Assembly (NCBI GenBank): GCA_910586315.1
Contig: CAJUIP010000032.1
Location: forward strand, 1-40,959
Direction: 5' to 3'
Length of the DNA stretch: 40,959 bases
Origin: an uncultured Lachnospiraceae bacterium
GTDB taxonomy: Bacteria; Bacillota; Clostridia; Lachnospirales; Lachnospiraceae
Under the pieces are notes generated by a model. The model did not search any database. It was given only the letters and a program-made list of their open reading frames with translations, and had not been told where the DNA came from. The first letter of the stretch is position 1. Every line of letters starts with the position of its first letter. The position numbers and the translations under genes are program-made. This document shows positions 8,017-16,672 of this stretch, in pieces.

Positions 8017-9036
8017 CTACCTCTCCCGTCCTTCCAGGCAGGAAATCAAAAGCTCGATTTCATCCTGAAACAGGCAGAAATCCGGGCGTTTTTCTCTGAC
8101 TGCCTGCTCAATTTCGTGAAGTTCCATCCAAAGAACCGATTCCACCTCTGACTCCTGTAATGTAAACGCAGATTCTTCCACCGGCTTTTCATAAAGAAAC
8201 ACGGCGCTTTTTTCATGGTCTTTAAACAGCTTCCCGTTAAAAGTTCCCTCATACCGCCCCTCATGGAAGCCGATAAAACGCAGTTCCTCTGCATCCGCCG
8301 AAATTCCCAGCTCCTCAAAAAGCTCCCGGACGGCCGATTCCCTGTAACCCACTCCGGCGGGAATATGGCCCGCGCTGGAAATATCATAGCAGCCGGCAAA
8401 GGAATCCTTGGCCGCACTTCTTTTTTGCAGCAGCAGCTCACATTGGCCATCCGTTCTCCTTCGCGCCACCCACACATGGCTGGTTCTGTGGTAATCTCCC
8501 CGCATATGGACCATGGTTCTCTCCCGCACAAGGCCCGACGGCTCACCGTTTTCATCCAGCACATCCAGCAATTCCATGGGAACCCCGTCAAGAACCGCCT
8601 CAAAAAGACGATCCCCCATATAGTGAAGCTTCAGAGAGAAGAACGGAGCGTCCTCTTTAAGAAGCTCAAAGAAAATCCGGTCTCCCTCCCACAAATTAAG
8701 CCGATCGATCTCTTCCTTGGGAACCCACTCGAGCGTTCCCTCACTGCAGGGAACCGGCTCCCCCCAAAAGCCATCGGCCGTATAGAGGAACATGTACTCG
8801 GCCTCCTCTTCATTAAAAAGAAATGTTACAATACCGCGGAGCCGGTAACTTGTAAGCCGATAGCCGGTTTCCTCCAGGGCCTCCCTTAAAAGGCAGTCCT
8901 CCGGACTTTCCCCAAACTCGAATTTTCCGCCAATTCCAATCCATTTATCCTTATTCACATCCTGTTTTTTTCTGACACGGTGCAGCATTAGATATTTTCC
9001 ATCCTGCTCCAGATAACATAAGGTCGTCAGTTTCAT
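8017..9036 (-). CDS. Tandem two-domain NUDIX hydrolase
   Basis: A 339-residue protein with two NUDIX domains. The first (about 1-135) is MutT-like with a complete box, GKFEFGESPEDCLLREALEE then TGY, and probably hydrolyses nucleoside diphosphate derivatives. The second (about 170-335) resembles the Idi/YfcD type and starts with TSHVWV. Its box GHIPAGVGYRESAVRELFEE has Val where the family has its first Glu (usually GES), while the REL-EE glutamates remain. The second domain may therefore have altered activity. The ATG at 9036 is preceded by GGAGA at 5 bases; an ATG at 9048 is less likely. It sits between lepA and hemW, which are usually neighbours. Exact substrates cannot be told. Confidence 0.9.
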   Translation of the reverse strand: MKLTTLCYLEQDGKYLMLHRVRKKQDVNKDKWIGIGGKFEFGESPEDCLLREALEETGYRLTSYRLRGIVTFLFNEEEAEYMFLYTADGFWGEPVPCSEGTLEWVPKEEIDRLNLWEGDRIFFELLKEDAPFFSLKLHYMGDRLFEAVLDGVPMELLDVLDENGEPSGLVRERTMVHMRGDYHRTSHVWVARRRTDGQCELLLQKRSAAKDSFAGCYDISSAGHIPAGVGYRESAVRELFEELGISADAEELRFIGFHEGRYEGTFNGKLFKDHEKSAVFLYEKPVEESAFTLQESEVESVLWMELHEIEQAVREKRPDFCLFQDEIELLISCLEGRER

Positions 9037-9141
9037 CTTAATCTCCATTCCGCCGCTTCATGGCAGCACAAAAAGTAATGGAAAGTCTGCTTTCTTCCAC
9101 GCGAACTCCTCCTGCGGACCTGTGGGGGCCATGTTCAAAGC

Positions 9142-9180
9142 GAGACCACTCTGCCACACGGTCTCATGGCAGGCGGTCTC
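9142..9180 (-). terminator. Hairpin after lepA, possible terminator
   Basis: GAGACC/GGTCTC outer arms and CTGCCA/TGGCAG inner arms, directly after the lepA stop. The T-run (9184-9188) lies on the plus-strand side. On the minus strand only GCTTT follows, so as a lepA terminator it is weak. It could be an attenuator between lepA and the NUDIX gene. Confidence 0.45.
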
Positions 9181-9186
9181 CTCTTT

Positions 9187-11001
9187 TTACTCGTCATCCA
9201 GCTTTAATACGCTCATAAACGCCTTCTGCGGAATTTCCACATTTCCGATCTGGCGCATTCTCTTCTTTCCTTCCTTCTGCTTTTCCAGAAGCTTCTTCTT
9301 TCGCGTGATATCGCCGCCATAGCACTTGGCCAGCACGTCCTTGCGGACAGCCTTCACGGTCTCGCGCGCAATAACCTTGCCGCCCACGGCCGCCTGAATG
9401 GGAATCTCAAACAGATGGCGCGGGATCTCCCCCTTTAACTTCTCACACATCTTTCTTCCGCGTTCATAGGCGGAACCCTCAAACACAATAAAGGACAGGG
9501 CATCCACCTCTTCCCGGTTGATAAGGATGTCCAGTTTCACAAGCTGAGACTGCTCATAACCCTTAAGTTCATAGTCAAAGGAGGCGTATCCGCGTGAGCG
9601 TGACTTCAGGGCATCAAAAAAGTCATAAATAATTTCATTTAACGGGAGTTCATACTTTAACAGGGCTCTTGTGGCCTCCATATATTCCATCCCCAGATAT
9701 ACGCCCCGGCGCTCCTGACACAGCTTCATAATGGCGCCCACAAACTCTGTGGTTACCATAATCTCGGCGCTGACAATGGGCTCCTCCATAAACTCAATTT
9801 CCGACGGGTCCGGCATGTTGGTAGGGTTGGTTAAGTCGATGACCTCTCCATTGGTCTTGTGGACACGGTACACAACGCTTGGAGCCGTAGTCACCAGATC
9901 GAGGTTGTATTCCCGCTCCAGGCGCTCCTGAATAATTTCCAGATGCAGAAGGCCAAGGAAGCCGCAGCGGAAGCCGAACCCCAGCGCCACGGATGTTTCC
10001 GGTTCAAAGAACAGGGACGCGTCATTTAGCTGCAGCTTTTCCAGAGCGTCCCTGAGTTCCGGATATTTTGCTCCGTCGGCCGGATACAGGCCGCAGTAAA
10101 CCATGGGCGTTACCTTCTTATATCCGGGAAGCGGTTCCTTACAGGGGTTGAAACGGTCGGTAATCGTGTCTCCGACCCTGGTATCTTTAACATTTTTGAT
10201 GCTGGCGGTAACATAGCCCACCATTCCGGCGGAAAGCTCGTCGCAGGGAATAAACTGACCCGCGCCAAAATATCCCACCTCCACCACATCGTAGGAGGCC
10301 CCAGTCGCCATCATTTTAATGGAAGTCCCTTTTCTCATGGTCCCTTCTTTCACCCGGCAGAATACAATGACCCCCCGGTAGGAATCATAAAGGGAATCAA
10401 AGATCAGCGCCTTTAACGGGGCATCCGGATCTCCGTCAGGCGCAGGGATCTTTGTGACAATGGATTCCAGCACATCTTCAATATTTAAACCCACCTTGGC
10501 GGAAATTCTCGGAGCGTCATGGGCTTCCAGACCGATCACATCCTCAATTTCATCGGCCACCCGGTCCGGCTCAGCGCTTGGAAGATCAATTTTATTGATA
10601 ACCGGAAACACATCCAGGTCATGATCCAGAGCCAGATATACGTTTGCCAGAGTCTGGGCCTCGATTCCCTGCGCCGCATCCACCACCAGAATGGCGCCGT
10701 CACAGGCCGCCAGGCTTCTGGATACTTCATAATTAAAATCCACATGGCCGGGGGTATCGATCAGGTTAAAAATATACTCTTCTCCGTCCCTGGCCTTATA
10801 TACGGTACGGACTGCCTGTGATTTGATGGTGATTCCTCTCTCTCTTTCCAAATCCATATTATCAAGCACCTGAGCCTGCATCTCCCGGCTCGTGAGGAGG
10901 CCTGTCATTTCTATAATTCTGTCTGCAAGGGTTGACTTGCCATGGTCAATATGGGCAATGATACAAAAATTTCTGATTTTGCTCTGGTCAACAGTTGCCA
11001 T
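9187..11001 (-). CDS. lepA: Elongation factor 4 (LepA), ribosome back-translocase GTPase
   Basis: A 604-residue translational GTPase of normal length. G1 is AHIDHGKST (residues 16-24), G3 DTPGHVDF (about 82) and G4 NKIDLP (about 136). Domains II, III and V-like and the LepA-specific C-terminus with YGGDITRKKKLLEKQKEGKK follow. EF4 acts on stalled ribosomes and is near-universal in bacteria. AGAGG lies upstream of the ATG. In Bacillus it sits between spoIIP and hemW; here a MATE gene and a NUDIX gene have entered on either side. Confidence 0.97.
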   Translation of the reverse strand: MATVDQSKIRNFCIIAHIDHGKSTLADRIIEMTGLLTSREMQAQVLDNMDLERERGITIKSQAVRTVYKARDGEEYIFNLIDTPGHVDFNYEVSRSLAACDGAILVVDAAQGIEAQTLANVYLALDHDLDVFPVINKIDLPSAEPDRVADEIEDVIGLEAHDAPRISAKVGLNIEDVLESIVTKIPAPDGDPDAPLKALIFDSLYDSYRGVIVFCRVKEGTMRKGTSIKMMATGASYDVVEVGYFGAGQFIPCDELSAGMVGYVTASIKNVKDTRVGDTITDRFNPCKEPLPGYKKVTPMVYCGLYPADGAKYPELRDALEKLQLNDASLFFEPETSVALGFGFRCGFLGLLHLEIIQERLEREYNLDLVTTAPSVVYRVHKTNGEVIDLTNPTNMPDPSEIEFMEEPIVSAEIMVTTEFVGAIMKLCQERRGVYLGMEYMEATRALLKYELPLNEIIYDFFDALKSRSRGYASFDYELKGYEQSQLVKLDILINREEVDALSFIVFEGSAYERGRKMCEKLKGEIPRHLFEIPIQAAVGGKVIARETVKAVRKDVLAKCYGGDITRKKKLLEKQKEGKKRMRQIGNVEIPQKAFMSVLKLDDE

Positions 11002-11113
11002 TTGTTTTCCTCTTTTCTCTTAAATAATTACTTACTCCCAAATATATCATTTTTTTATTCGGGACGCAAGCAGTTTCCTGTTACCGTTTATAGGTCCTAT
11101 AAGCGGATTTAAT

Positions 11114-11142
11114 TTGACAAATATTCCCATTCGTTTTAAACT
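11114..11142 (+). promoter_or_regulatory. Sigma-A promoter of the MATE transporter gene
   Basis: TTGACA (11114-11119), 17-bp spacer, TAAACT (11137-11142). The implied 5' leader of about 155 nt carries a perfect 16-bp tandem repeat but no riboswitch that I can recognise. Confidence 0.7.
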
Positions 11143-11214
11143 AAAAGAATGTACAGATGCCAGAGTCAAAAAGTCATGCACCAAAAAAACCCATTTTTTG
11201 CAGAAAAATGAGCG

Positions 11215-11246
11215 GATTTGAGGTGTTTTAGATTTGAGGTGTTTTA
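11215..11246 (+). repeat. Perfect 16-bp tandem duplication in the MATE leader
   Basis: GATTTGAGGTGTTTTA occurs twice in a row (11215-11230 and 11231-11246), between the promoter and the RBS of the MATE gene. Confidence 0.85.
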
Positions 11247-11306
11247 TGATTGCAGGGGCACGTTGTGCAAAACAGTCACCAATATACAAAAATAGGGAGG
11301 AGTATA

Positions 11307-12662
11307 ATGTTTCAGATCAAAGCAAAAACCGGAGCCGTTGACATGACCTCCGGTTCCATCATCCGGCTGCTGATTTCCTTTGCAGTCCCTCTGCTGCTGG
11401 GAAACCTGTTTCAGCAGCTGTATAACACCGTGGACATTCTCGTTGTTGGAAATTTTGTCGGGACCCAGGCGCTGGCCGCTGTGGGCTCCACTACCAATAT
11501 TATCAACACCATCATCATGTTCTTCAACGGAGTTTCCATCGGAGCCGGCGTTATCATCAGCCGCTATTACGGAGCCCACGATGACGAGAAGCTTCATCTG
11601 GCTGTGGAAACCACCCTGGCTCTGACTTTTATCTCCGGTGTGCTCTGTACCGCTCTGGGCGTATATTTATCTCCGTTTCTCTTACGGTTTATGGCCACCC
11701 CCGACGACGTGCTGCCGGAGGCCTCCGTATATTTAAGAATCTATTTTTCTGGTGTTTCCGGACTCCTTATTTACAACATGGGCAGCGCCATTTTAAGAGC
11801 TGTGGGCGATACAAGAAGACCCCTGATGTTTCTCGTCTTTTCCAGCTTTCTAAATATCTGCCTGGATCTTTTATTTGTAATCTCCTTCCAGCTTGGAATT
11901 GCCGGCGTTGCCTACGCAACCATTCTGTCCCAATTCATTTCGGCTCTCCTGGTCCTGCTCATCCTTACCAGAACCAGGGAAAATTACGGTTTTGTGTGGA
12001 AAGATATCTGTATTAATCAAACCATGCTGAAGCAAATTCTCATTGTGGGGTTTCCCACGGGGCTTCAGCAGTCCATTACTTCTTTTTCCAATGTTTATGT
12101 CCAGTCCTATATTAACAGCTTCGGCTCCTCCTGCATGGCCGGATGGAGCTGCTACACAAAAATTGACCAGTTTATTTTCCTGCCGCTTCAGAGTATGTCC
12201 CAGGCGGCCACCACATTTGTAAGTCAGAACATCGGCGCAAAAAATGTCAAGCGTGCCAAGCAGGGCTCCAACACGGCTCTGGCCCTGTCCGCAAGCATCA
12301 TTTTCTGCTCCGCATGCGTCATCTGGCTGTTTGCTCCCGTCATGGTATCCTTGTTTAACAAGGATCCGGAGGTTCTCTATTATGGAACCCTGTTTTTGCG
12401 GCTCTGCGTATTCTTCACCCTTACCGCCTGCATCACACAGGTTTACGCCGGAACCCTCCGCGGAATCGGCGACGCCAAAACTCCCATGGTTATCATGCTG
12501 CTCTCCTATGTGATATTCCGTCAGATTTATTTATATCTGATTACAAAAGTCATAAACACCCCGTACACTGTGGCATTAGGATATCCTGCCGGCTGGATTG
12601 TCTGTTCCCTCCTCACATGGCTGTACTACAAGTTCAGCGGATGGGAAAAGAAAATTCACTGA
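11307..12662 (+). CDS. MATE family multidrug/sodium efflux transporter
   Basis: A 451-residue membrane protein with about twelve hydrophobic segments and the two-bundle layout of the MATE family. The N-terminal part has TSGSIIRLLISFAVPLLLGN then LFQQLYNTVDILVVG, typical of Clostridia members. MATE pumps exchange Na+ or H+ for cationic drugs or metabolites; the substrate cannot be read here. The ATG at 11307 is preceded by GGGAGGAG. It runs against all neighbours and its end overlaps the end of spoIIP by 7 bases, so transcripts converge. It interrupts the usual spoIIP-lepA order. Confidence 0.92.
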   Translation: MFQIKAKTGAVDMTSGSIIRLLISFAVPLLLGNLFQQLYNTVDILVVGNFVGTQALAAVGSTTNIINTIIMFFNGVSIGAGVIISRYYGAHDDEKLHLAVETTLALTFISGVLCTALGVYLSPFLLRFMATPDDVLPEASVYLRIYFSGVSGLLIYNMGSAILRAVGDTRRPLMFLVFSSFLNICLDLLFVISFQLGIAGVAYATILSQFISALLVLLILTRTRENYGFVWKDICINQTMLKQILIVGFPTGLQQSITSFSNVYVQSYINSFGSSCMAGWSCYTKIDQFIFLPLQSMSQAATTFVSQNIGAKNVKRAKQGSNTALALSASIIFCSACVIWLFAPVMVSLFNKDPEVLYYGTLFLRLCVFFTLTACITQVYAGTLRGIGDAKTPMVIMLLSYVIFRQIYLYLITKVINTPYTVALGYPAGWIVCSLLTWLYYKFSGWEKKIH

Positions 12663-13960
12663 TCCTCTCCCTTTAGAACTCCGCAAAGCAGCTCTGAAAG
12701 AGGTTCCATGGCATTTTTTGCTTCTTCATATGTATTGGTCTGGGCTCCGACCTCAATCAGGGCTGCGCGGGCGCGCACATGCTGGTTGTAGCGGAGCCCT
12801 TTCAGATATATTTTTCTGGTAAAGCCCGGATATTGTTCCGCTGCCTTTAGCTGCATCTGGAAGCTGAAGGCCAGGTTGGCATCCCGATTGGGGTTTGGCA
12901 GATATTCAATCGGGCCGTCCGGAGTCTGAGAGGTCCCGTTAAAAAACATAATCCGGGCCGTGGACTTTCCGTTTACCTCTGTCACCAGTCTGGTTCCCTC
13001 TGCCACACCGTCCCTGTGGATATCCAGGACCACCTCAATGGACGGATATTTCTGAAGGATTCCCGTAATTCCCTCCAGAGCATATGTATAGGCCTGGCTT
13101 CTGTCCAGCTTTCCATCCTTGAAATCATAGACGCTGGTGTCATGGATCACCTGATATCCTTTGGCTTCCAGAAGCTCTGCAAGATACGCCCCCACCCCCA
13201 CAATGGTAGCCGAGGGATTTTCCGGGTAGTCGGAAAACTCCTCCTGGGAATGAGTATGGTAAATCAAAATCTGAGGCTTTTCATCATCCGCTTCCAGAGA
13301 AAGGTCCATAGACAAAAAGTCCCCGGCATTCATCAAATCCCGGCCGGCTGTTGTTGTGGGATGAACGCTGTAAAAATTCTTCATCATGTAATCATAGTCC
13401 GCCAGCTTTTCCCGGATGATCCCCTGACCCGCGGGCTTTCTGGCGATGACCTCCCCGACGGGTTCCATTTCCAGTTCTTCATTTCTGGCTGTCTGATTTC
13501 CGGTTTCTTGATTCCCGGCTTCATGCTTCCCGCTTCCCGGCTTCCCTGTTTCCCGGCTTTCGCCGTCCTGCAAGGCCCCCATGGTCTCCATCGCGATCTC
13601 ACTTTCCTTTTTCCGGGAGCGCTCCTCCTCCCATTTTCTGACCAGCATTTTCTCATACGCCGGATCCTCACCGTTTTCAGGGTTCCAGGCCATCTCCTCC
13701 AGAAAGGAAAACAGGATGGGCTTTTCTCCCAAAAGGCCAAACGCCCCGTTTTCTTCCTTTATCGAAGGCGGAAACCACTGTTCCATGACACGCCCTGCCG
13801 TCTGGACGCCGTAAATCCGAAACCACTCCCAGGCCGCGCCGCCAATGGTCTCTCTGAAATTTAACAGGATGGCGGCTCCCACAAGGATTCCCGCCGTCAG
13901 CGCAAAAAACGGGCGGTTCGCCCTAAGGTTCTGTTTCCAGTAATACCATCTTCTCCTCAT
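12656..13960 (-). CDS. spoIIP: Stage II sporulation protein P (peptidoglycan hydrolase)
   Basis: A 434-residue membrane-anchored cell-wall hydrolase that works with SpoIID and SpoIIM during engulfment. It has a basic N-terminus, one membrane segment (about 18-35), then a variable Glu/Gly-rich region (about 110-175) with repeats like GKPGSGK and GNQETGNQ. The catalytic SpoIIP domain (about 225-430) starts with ILIYHTHSQEEF and holds the LDIHRDG motif. A second zinc-type histidine and ALIEVGAQTNT near the C-terminus fit the amidase family. It is downstream of gpr, as in Bacillus. SigE or sigF control would be expected; no promoter was identified. The 3' end overlaps the MATE gene tail to tail. 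Confidence 0.95.
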   Translation of the reverse strand: MRRRWYYWKQNLRANRPFFALTAGILVGAAILLNFRETIGGAAWEWFRIYGVQTAGRVMEQWFPPSIKEENGAFGLLGEKPILFSFLEEMAWNPENGEDPAYEKMLVRKWEEERSRKKESEIAMETMGALQDGESRETGKPGSGKHEAGNQETGNQTARNEELEMEPVGEVIARKPAGQGIIREKLADYDYMMKNFYSVHPTTTAGRDLMNAGDFLSMDLSLEADDEKPQILIYHTHSQEEFSDYPENPSATIVGVGAYLAELLEAKGYQVIHDTSVYDFKDGKLDRSQAYTYALEGITGILQKYPSIEVVLDIHRDGVAEGTRLVTEVNGKSTARIMFFNGTSQTPDGPIEYLPNPNRDANLAFSFQMQLKAAEQYPGFTRKIYLKGLRYNQHVRARAALIEVGAQTNTYEEAKNAMEPLSELLCGVLKGEDQ

Positions 13961-14015
13961 GCCTTCCGCCCGCAGTTTCTTGTTATTTTATTTTATGTGG
14001 GACATCGGAATTTCA

Positions 14016-15008
14016 TCACTGAAACAAAGCTTTGTGAATGGCCTCCGAAATCGTAAAGCTTAAGTTCTCCACCCGCTCGTCAATGTTGTGGGGGGTCACA
14101 TACATGGGGCCAAACTGCGGCTCTAAAATTTCCCGAATCAACTCATACTGCTCCTCCGGCTCCATTCCTTCTATATAATCCCCATACCGCCTGGTGCCAG
14201 ACTCCCGTTTGAGGACTTCCACCATGGCCCCTACCGTATCATGGACAATGGCTGCAGCCCCAACCACAGTGGGAACACCTATGGCAAACACCGGAACCCC
14301 CAACGTCTCTTCTGTCAGACTGTTTCTGTGATTCCCAACGCCGGAACCAGGGTGGATTCCTGTATCGGAAAGCTGGATTGTCACTCCCAGACGATGGATA
14401 CTCCTGGCGGCCAGAGCATCTACCACAATCACTGCGTCGGGGCCTGTTTCCCCGATAATTCCCTTTATGATTTCCGAGGTCTCCATTCCCGTCTGCGCCA
14501 TGACGCCCGGAGTAATTCCGCTGAGAATGGGATATCCGTTCTTCTGACAGAATTCCGCCCCATATTCCAGGCTTAAGTGCCTGGTCATCATCAGATGTTC
14601 CAGCACCTTCGGGCCAAGGGCATCGGGAGTGGCTCCCGGATTTCCAAGCCCTACCACTAAGATCGAGGAAGGCTCCCTTTCCATTCCCCCGGTCCGGATT
14701 CCATGATGTTTCAAAAGATTTCCAATCAGACCGGCTAATTCTGATACCACCTCTTCATGGAAATTCTCATCCTTTTTTTCCAAGGCAGCCGCCTCCAGGG
14801 TCAGATACGTTCCCACAGGTTTCCCCATGTTTCTTGCGCCTTCTTCGTTTTTTATAACCACTTCTGTCAGATGGATTCCTTTTTCTTTCTTTTTCCACTC
14901 CTTTAACACCACGCCGGAGACTTCTCCTCCATCTCCCGGAAAACGCTCCCGCTCCTCCACTGCCAGATCCGTCCGCACATCCAGACGCTTACTGCTCCAT
15001 TCCTCCAT
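14016..15008 (-). CDS. gpr: Germination protease GPR
   Basis: A 330-residue protease that degrades small acid-soluble spore proteins at germination. It is made as a zymogen. The N-terminus has a short prosequence before RTDLAVEE, the known processing region. Conserved blocks VVGLGNPGATPDALGP, GITPGVMAQTGMETSEI and VVDALAARS are present, the last holding a conserved aspartate. I chose the ATG at 15008 because AAGGAG lies 7 bases upstream and it gives an 11-residue stretch before RTDLA, as in other GPRs. An in-frame ATG at 15077 would add 23 residues without a good RBS. It is divergent from rpsT and upstream of spoIIP. Confidence 0.95.
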   Translation of the reverse strand: MEEWSSKRLDVRTDLAVEERERFPGDGGEVSGVVLKEWKKKEKGIHLTEVVIKNEEGARNMGKPVGTYLTLEAAALEKKDENFHEEVVSELAGLIGNLLKHHGIRTGGMEREPSSILVVGLGNPGATPDALGPKVLEHLMMTRHLSLEYGAEFCQKNGYPILSGITPGVMAQTGMETSEIIKGIIGETGPDAVIVVDALAARSIHRLGVTIQLSDTGIHPGSGVGNHRNSLTEETLGVPVFAIGVPTVVGAAAIVHDTVGAMVEVLKRESGTRRYGDYIEGMEPEEQYELIREILEPQFGPMYVTPHNIDERVENLSFTISEAIHKALFQ

Positions 15009-15149
15009 AAAGCCTCTCCTTCCTGCTGATTCCATGCTGTTACCATTACGATTCATTTCCCCGGCCAACCACTCCATGTATTACCGGGAGCCAGTGCCTG
15101 CGAACAGTAACCTGTTACCTATTTTCCGCAAAAAAAAGGGAAATATGTA

Positions 15150-15178
15150 TTGACATCCCAGGCAATTTTCGTTAGAAT
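15150..15178 (+). promoter_or_regulatory. Sigma-A promoter of rpsT
   Basis: TTGACA (15150-15155), 17-bp spacer, TAGAAT (15173-15178). The leader to the start at 15270 is about 85 nt; S20 is self-regulated at translation in other bacteria, so the leader could matter. Confidence 0.85.
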
Positions 15179-15269
15179 ACAAGGGTATGTTTACATTGAA
15201 CTGTCCGTGTCCAGGCTTTGATGCAAAACAAACAGTGAATATTTTTTAATCGTAATGGAGGTGTACAGA

Positions 15270-15533
15270 TTGGCTAACATCAAATCTGCAAAGAAAAGAA
15301 TCTTAGTGGCAGAGACAAAGGCCGCTAGAAACAAAGCAATCAGATCAAAAGTAAAAACTTATGTGAAGAAGGTTGAAGCTGCAATTACCGCCGGTGACAA
15401 GGCTGCTGCACAGGCTGCGCTTCTTGCTGCTACAAGCGAAATCGACAAGGCTACTTCCAAGGGCGTATATCATAAAAATACCGCTTCCAGAAAAGTATCC
15501 CGTTTGTCCAAAGCCGTAAACGCAATGGCTTAA
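15270..15533 (+). CDS. rpsT: 30S ribosomal protein S20
   Basis: An 87-residue basic protein that binds 16S rRNA early in small-subunit assembly. It has the family start ANIKSAKKRILVAETKAARN and a C-terminal SRKVSRLSKAVNAMA. The start is TTG at 15270: GGAGG lies 8 bases upstream and the homologous proteins begin M-ANIKSA. Upstream in-frame ATG (15255) overlaps that RBS. A TTG start is also known for S20 in E. coli. It runs opposite to holA and gpr, with its own promoter and terminator. Confidence 0.97.
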   Translation: MANIKSAKKRILVAETKAARNKAIRSKVKTYVKKVEAAITAGDKAAAQAALLAATSEIDKATSKGVYHKNTASRKVSRLSKAVNAMA

Positions 15534-15562
15534 TCATAAGGCTGGATATAGAAATAACACAA

Positions 15563-15607
15563 AAAACGCTTTCCCGTGTGGTGTGTCGGGAAAGCGTTTT
15601 GTTTTGT
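15563..15607 (+). terminator. Bidirectional terminator between rpsT and holA
   Basis: Perfect 13-bp stem AAAACGCTTTCCC (15563-15575) with GGGAAAGCGTTTT (15588-15600). T-rich GTTTTGT follows on plus and six Ts follow on minus, so it can end both rpsT and holA transcripts. Confidence 0.93.
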
Positions 15608-15610
15608 CAC

Positions 15611-15644
15611 CCGGAGGCTCATAGGAAACACTCTCATTCATGGT
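15611..15644. repeat. 34-bp repeat, copy 1
   Basis: Begins CCGGAGGCTCATAGGAAACA. It is identical at 32 of 34 positions to 35995-36028. Both copies lie just downstream of a leftward gene (holA here, pbpB there). CACTCTCAT in it can pair imperfectly with ATGAAAGTG near 15674. Confidence 0.75.
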
Positions 15645-15683
15645 GGTGCCTGATGGCAGGCATGGGGGTACTATGAAAGTGGG

Positions 15684-16655
15684 TTAAATGGACTGAACAA
15701 TCAGAAGCTCTACTGCCATCCGGTCCGTAAGTTTTCCGGTTTTCACAGCCTCCTCATACTCCACACACTGCTTCACATAGGACAAAATCTGCTCCCCGGT
15801 GAAGGCCTTTGCCTGGGCAATCAGCTTGCTGGCCACAAAGGGAGGGACCTTTATTTTCGAAGCAATGCTCCCCCTGTCGTTTCCCTTTAAAGCCAGCTCC
15901 TTCACCTGTAAAAGCTGATTAAACTGTCTCGCAATGAGAAACAGAATCCGCATGGGCGGCTCCCTTAAGGTCAGAAGATCCTCATACAGATCCATGGCCT
16001 TTTTCGTATTCCGGGACACAATGGCGGATACCATCTCAAAAATCCGGTTTGTCACATGCACGGTTCCCACGGCGTCCACGTCCTCCTTTGTGATGACCTC
16101 CCGTCCCATGGTATAACAGATTAACTTCTCGAGCTCTGATTTTATGTTTTCCATATCATCTCCGGTCCGTTCCAGAAAATATTCCATGACCTGTCTGGTA
16201 ATTTTTCTCCCGTCCCTGGCCAGAATTCCTGCCGCCCACTGCATGAGCCGGGCGGCATCCTGTCGGTTTAACTCGGCAGCATAGCCGATTTCCTTTACCT
16301 TTTTATACAGTCTGTTCCTTTTATCCACCTCAGTCTCGCAGAACACCATACAGGTAGTATCGGGAATCTGCGGAAGATACGCCACAAGCTCCTCCGGTGC
16401 GCCTTTAAAAAATCCGCTTTCATCTATGAGAATCAGTCTGCGCTCTGCAAAAAAGGGCATCGTATCAGCCAGGCTTATAATCTCTCTCACATCAGGATTT
16501 TTTCCCTGAAAGCTGTTGAAATTCATGGTATCGTCCCCTGCGATGGCCTCACGCAGCCTCTTTTTGTAATTGTTCACAAGAAACTGCTCTTCCCCGTAAA
16601 GCAGATATACCCTCTTAAAAGTATGCTCCTTCATATGCTGGTTTAATGTCTCCAT
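15684..16655 (-). CDS. holA: DNA polymerase III subunit delta
   Basis: A 323-residue protein, the clamp-loader subunit that opens the beta sliding clamp. N-terminal VYLLYGEEQFLVNNY, the acidic/aromatic DTMPFFAERRLILIDES and the C-terminal helical region with EPPMRILFLIARQFNQLLQV fit the HolA family. In Bacillus it follows comEC directly; here a CcdA-thioredoxin gene lies between them with 17 bases to holA, so probably one operon. Normal length. Confidence 0.94.
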   Translation of the reverse strand: METLNQHMKEHTFKRVYLLYGEEQFLVNNYKKRLREAIAGDDTMNFNSFQGKNPDVREIISLADTMPFFAERRLILIDESGFFKGAPEELVAYLPQIPDTTCMVFCETEVDKRNRLYKKVKEIGYAAELNRQDAARLMQWAAGILARDGRKITRQVMEYFLERTGDDMENIKSELEKLICYTMGREVITKEDVDAVGTVHVTNRIFEMVSAIVSRNTKKAMDLYEDLLTLREPPMRILFLIARQFNQLLQVKELALKGNDRGSIASKIKVPPFVASKLIAQAKAFTGEQILSYVKQCVEYEEAVKTGKLTDRMAVELLIVQSI

Positions 16656-16672
16656 AACAGCGCCTCCCTGGT

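Noticed and set aside
9142..9180. A tRNA-like or riboswitch structure downstream of lepA
   Set aside because: Only a simple two-part hairpin is present; no conserved tRNA or riboswitch bases.
13016..13864. Rightward 282-codon open frame
   Set aside because: Entirely antisense to spoIIP, whose product is clear; low-complexity translation.
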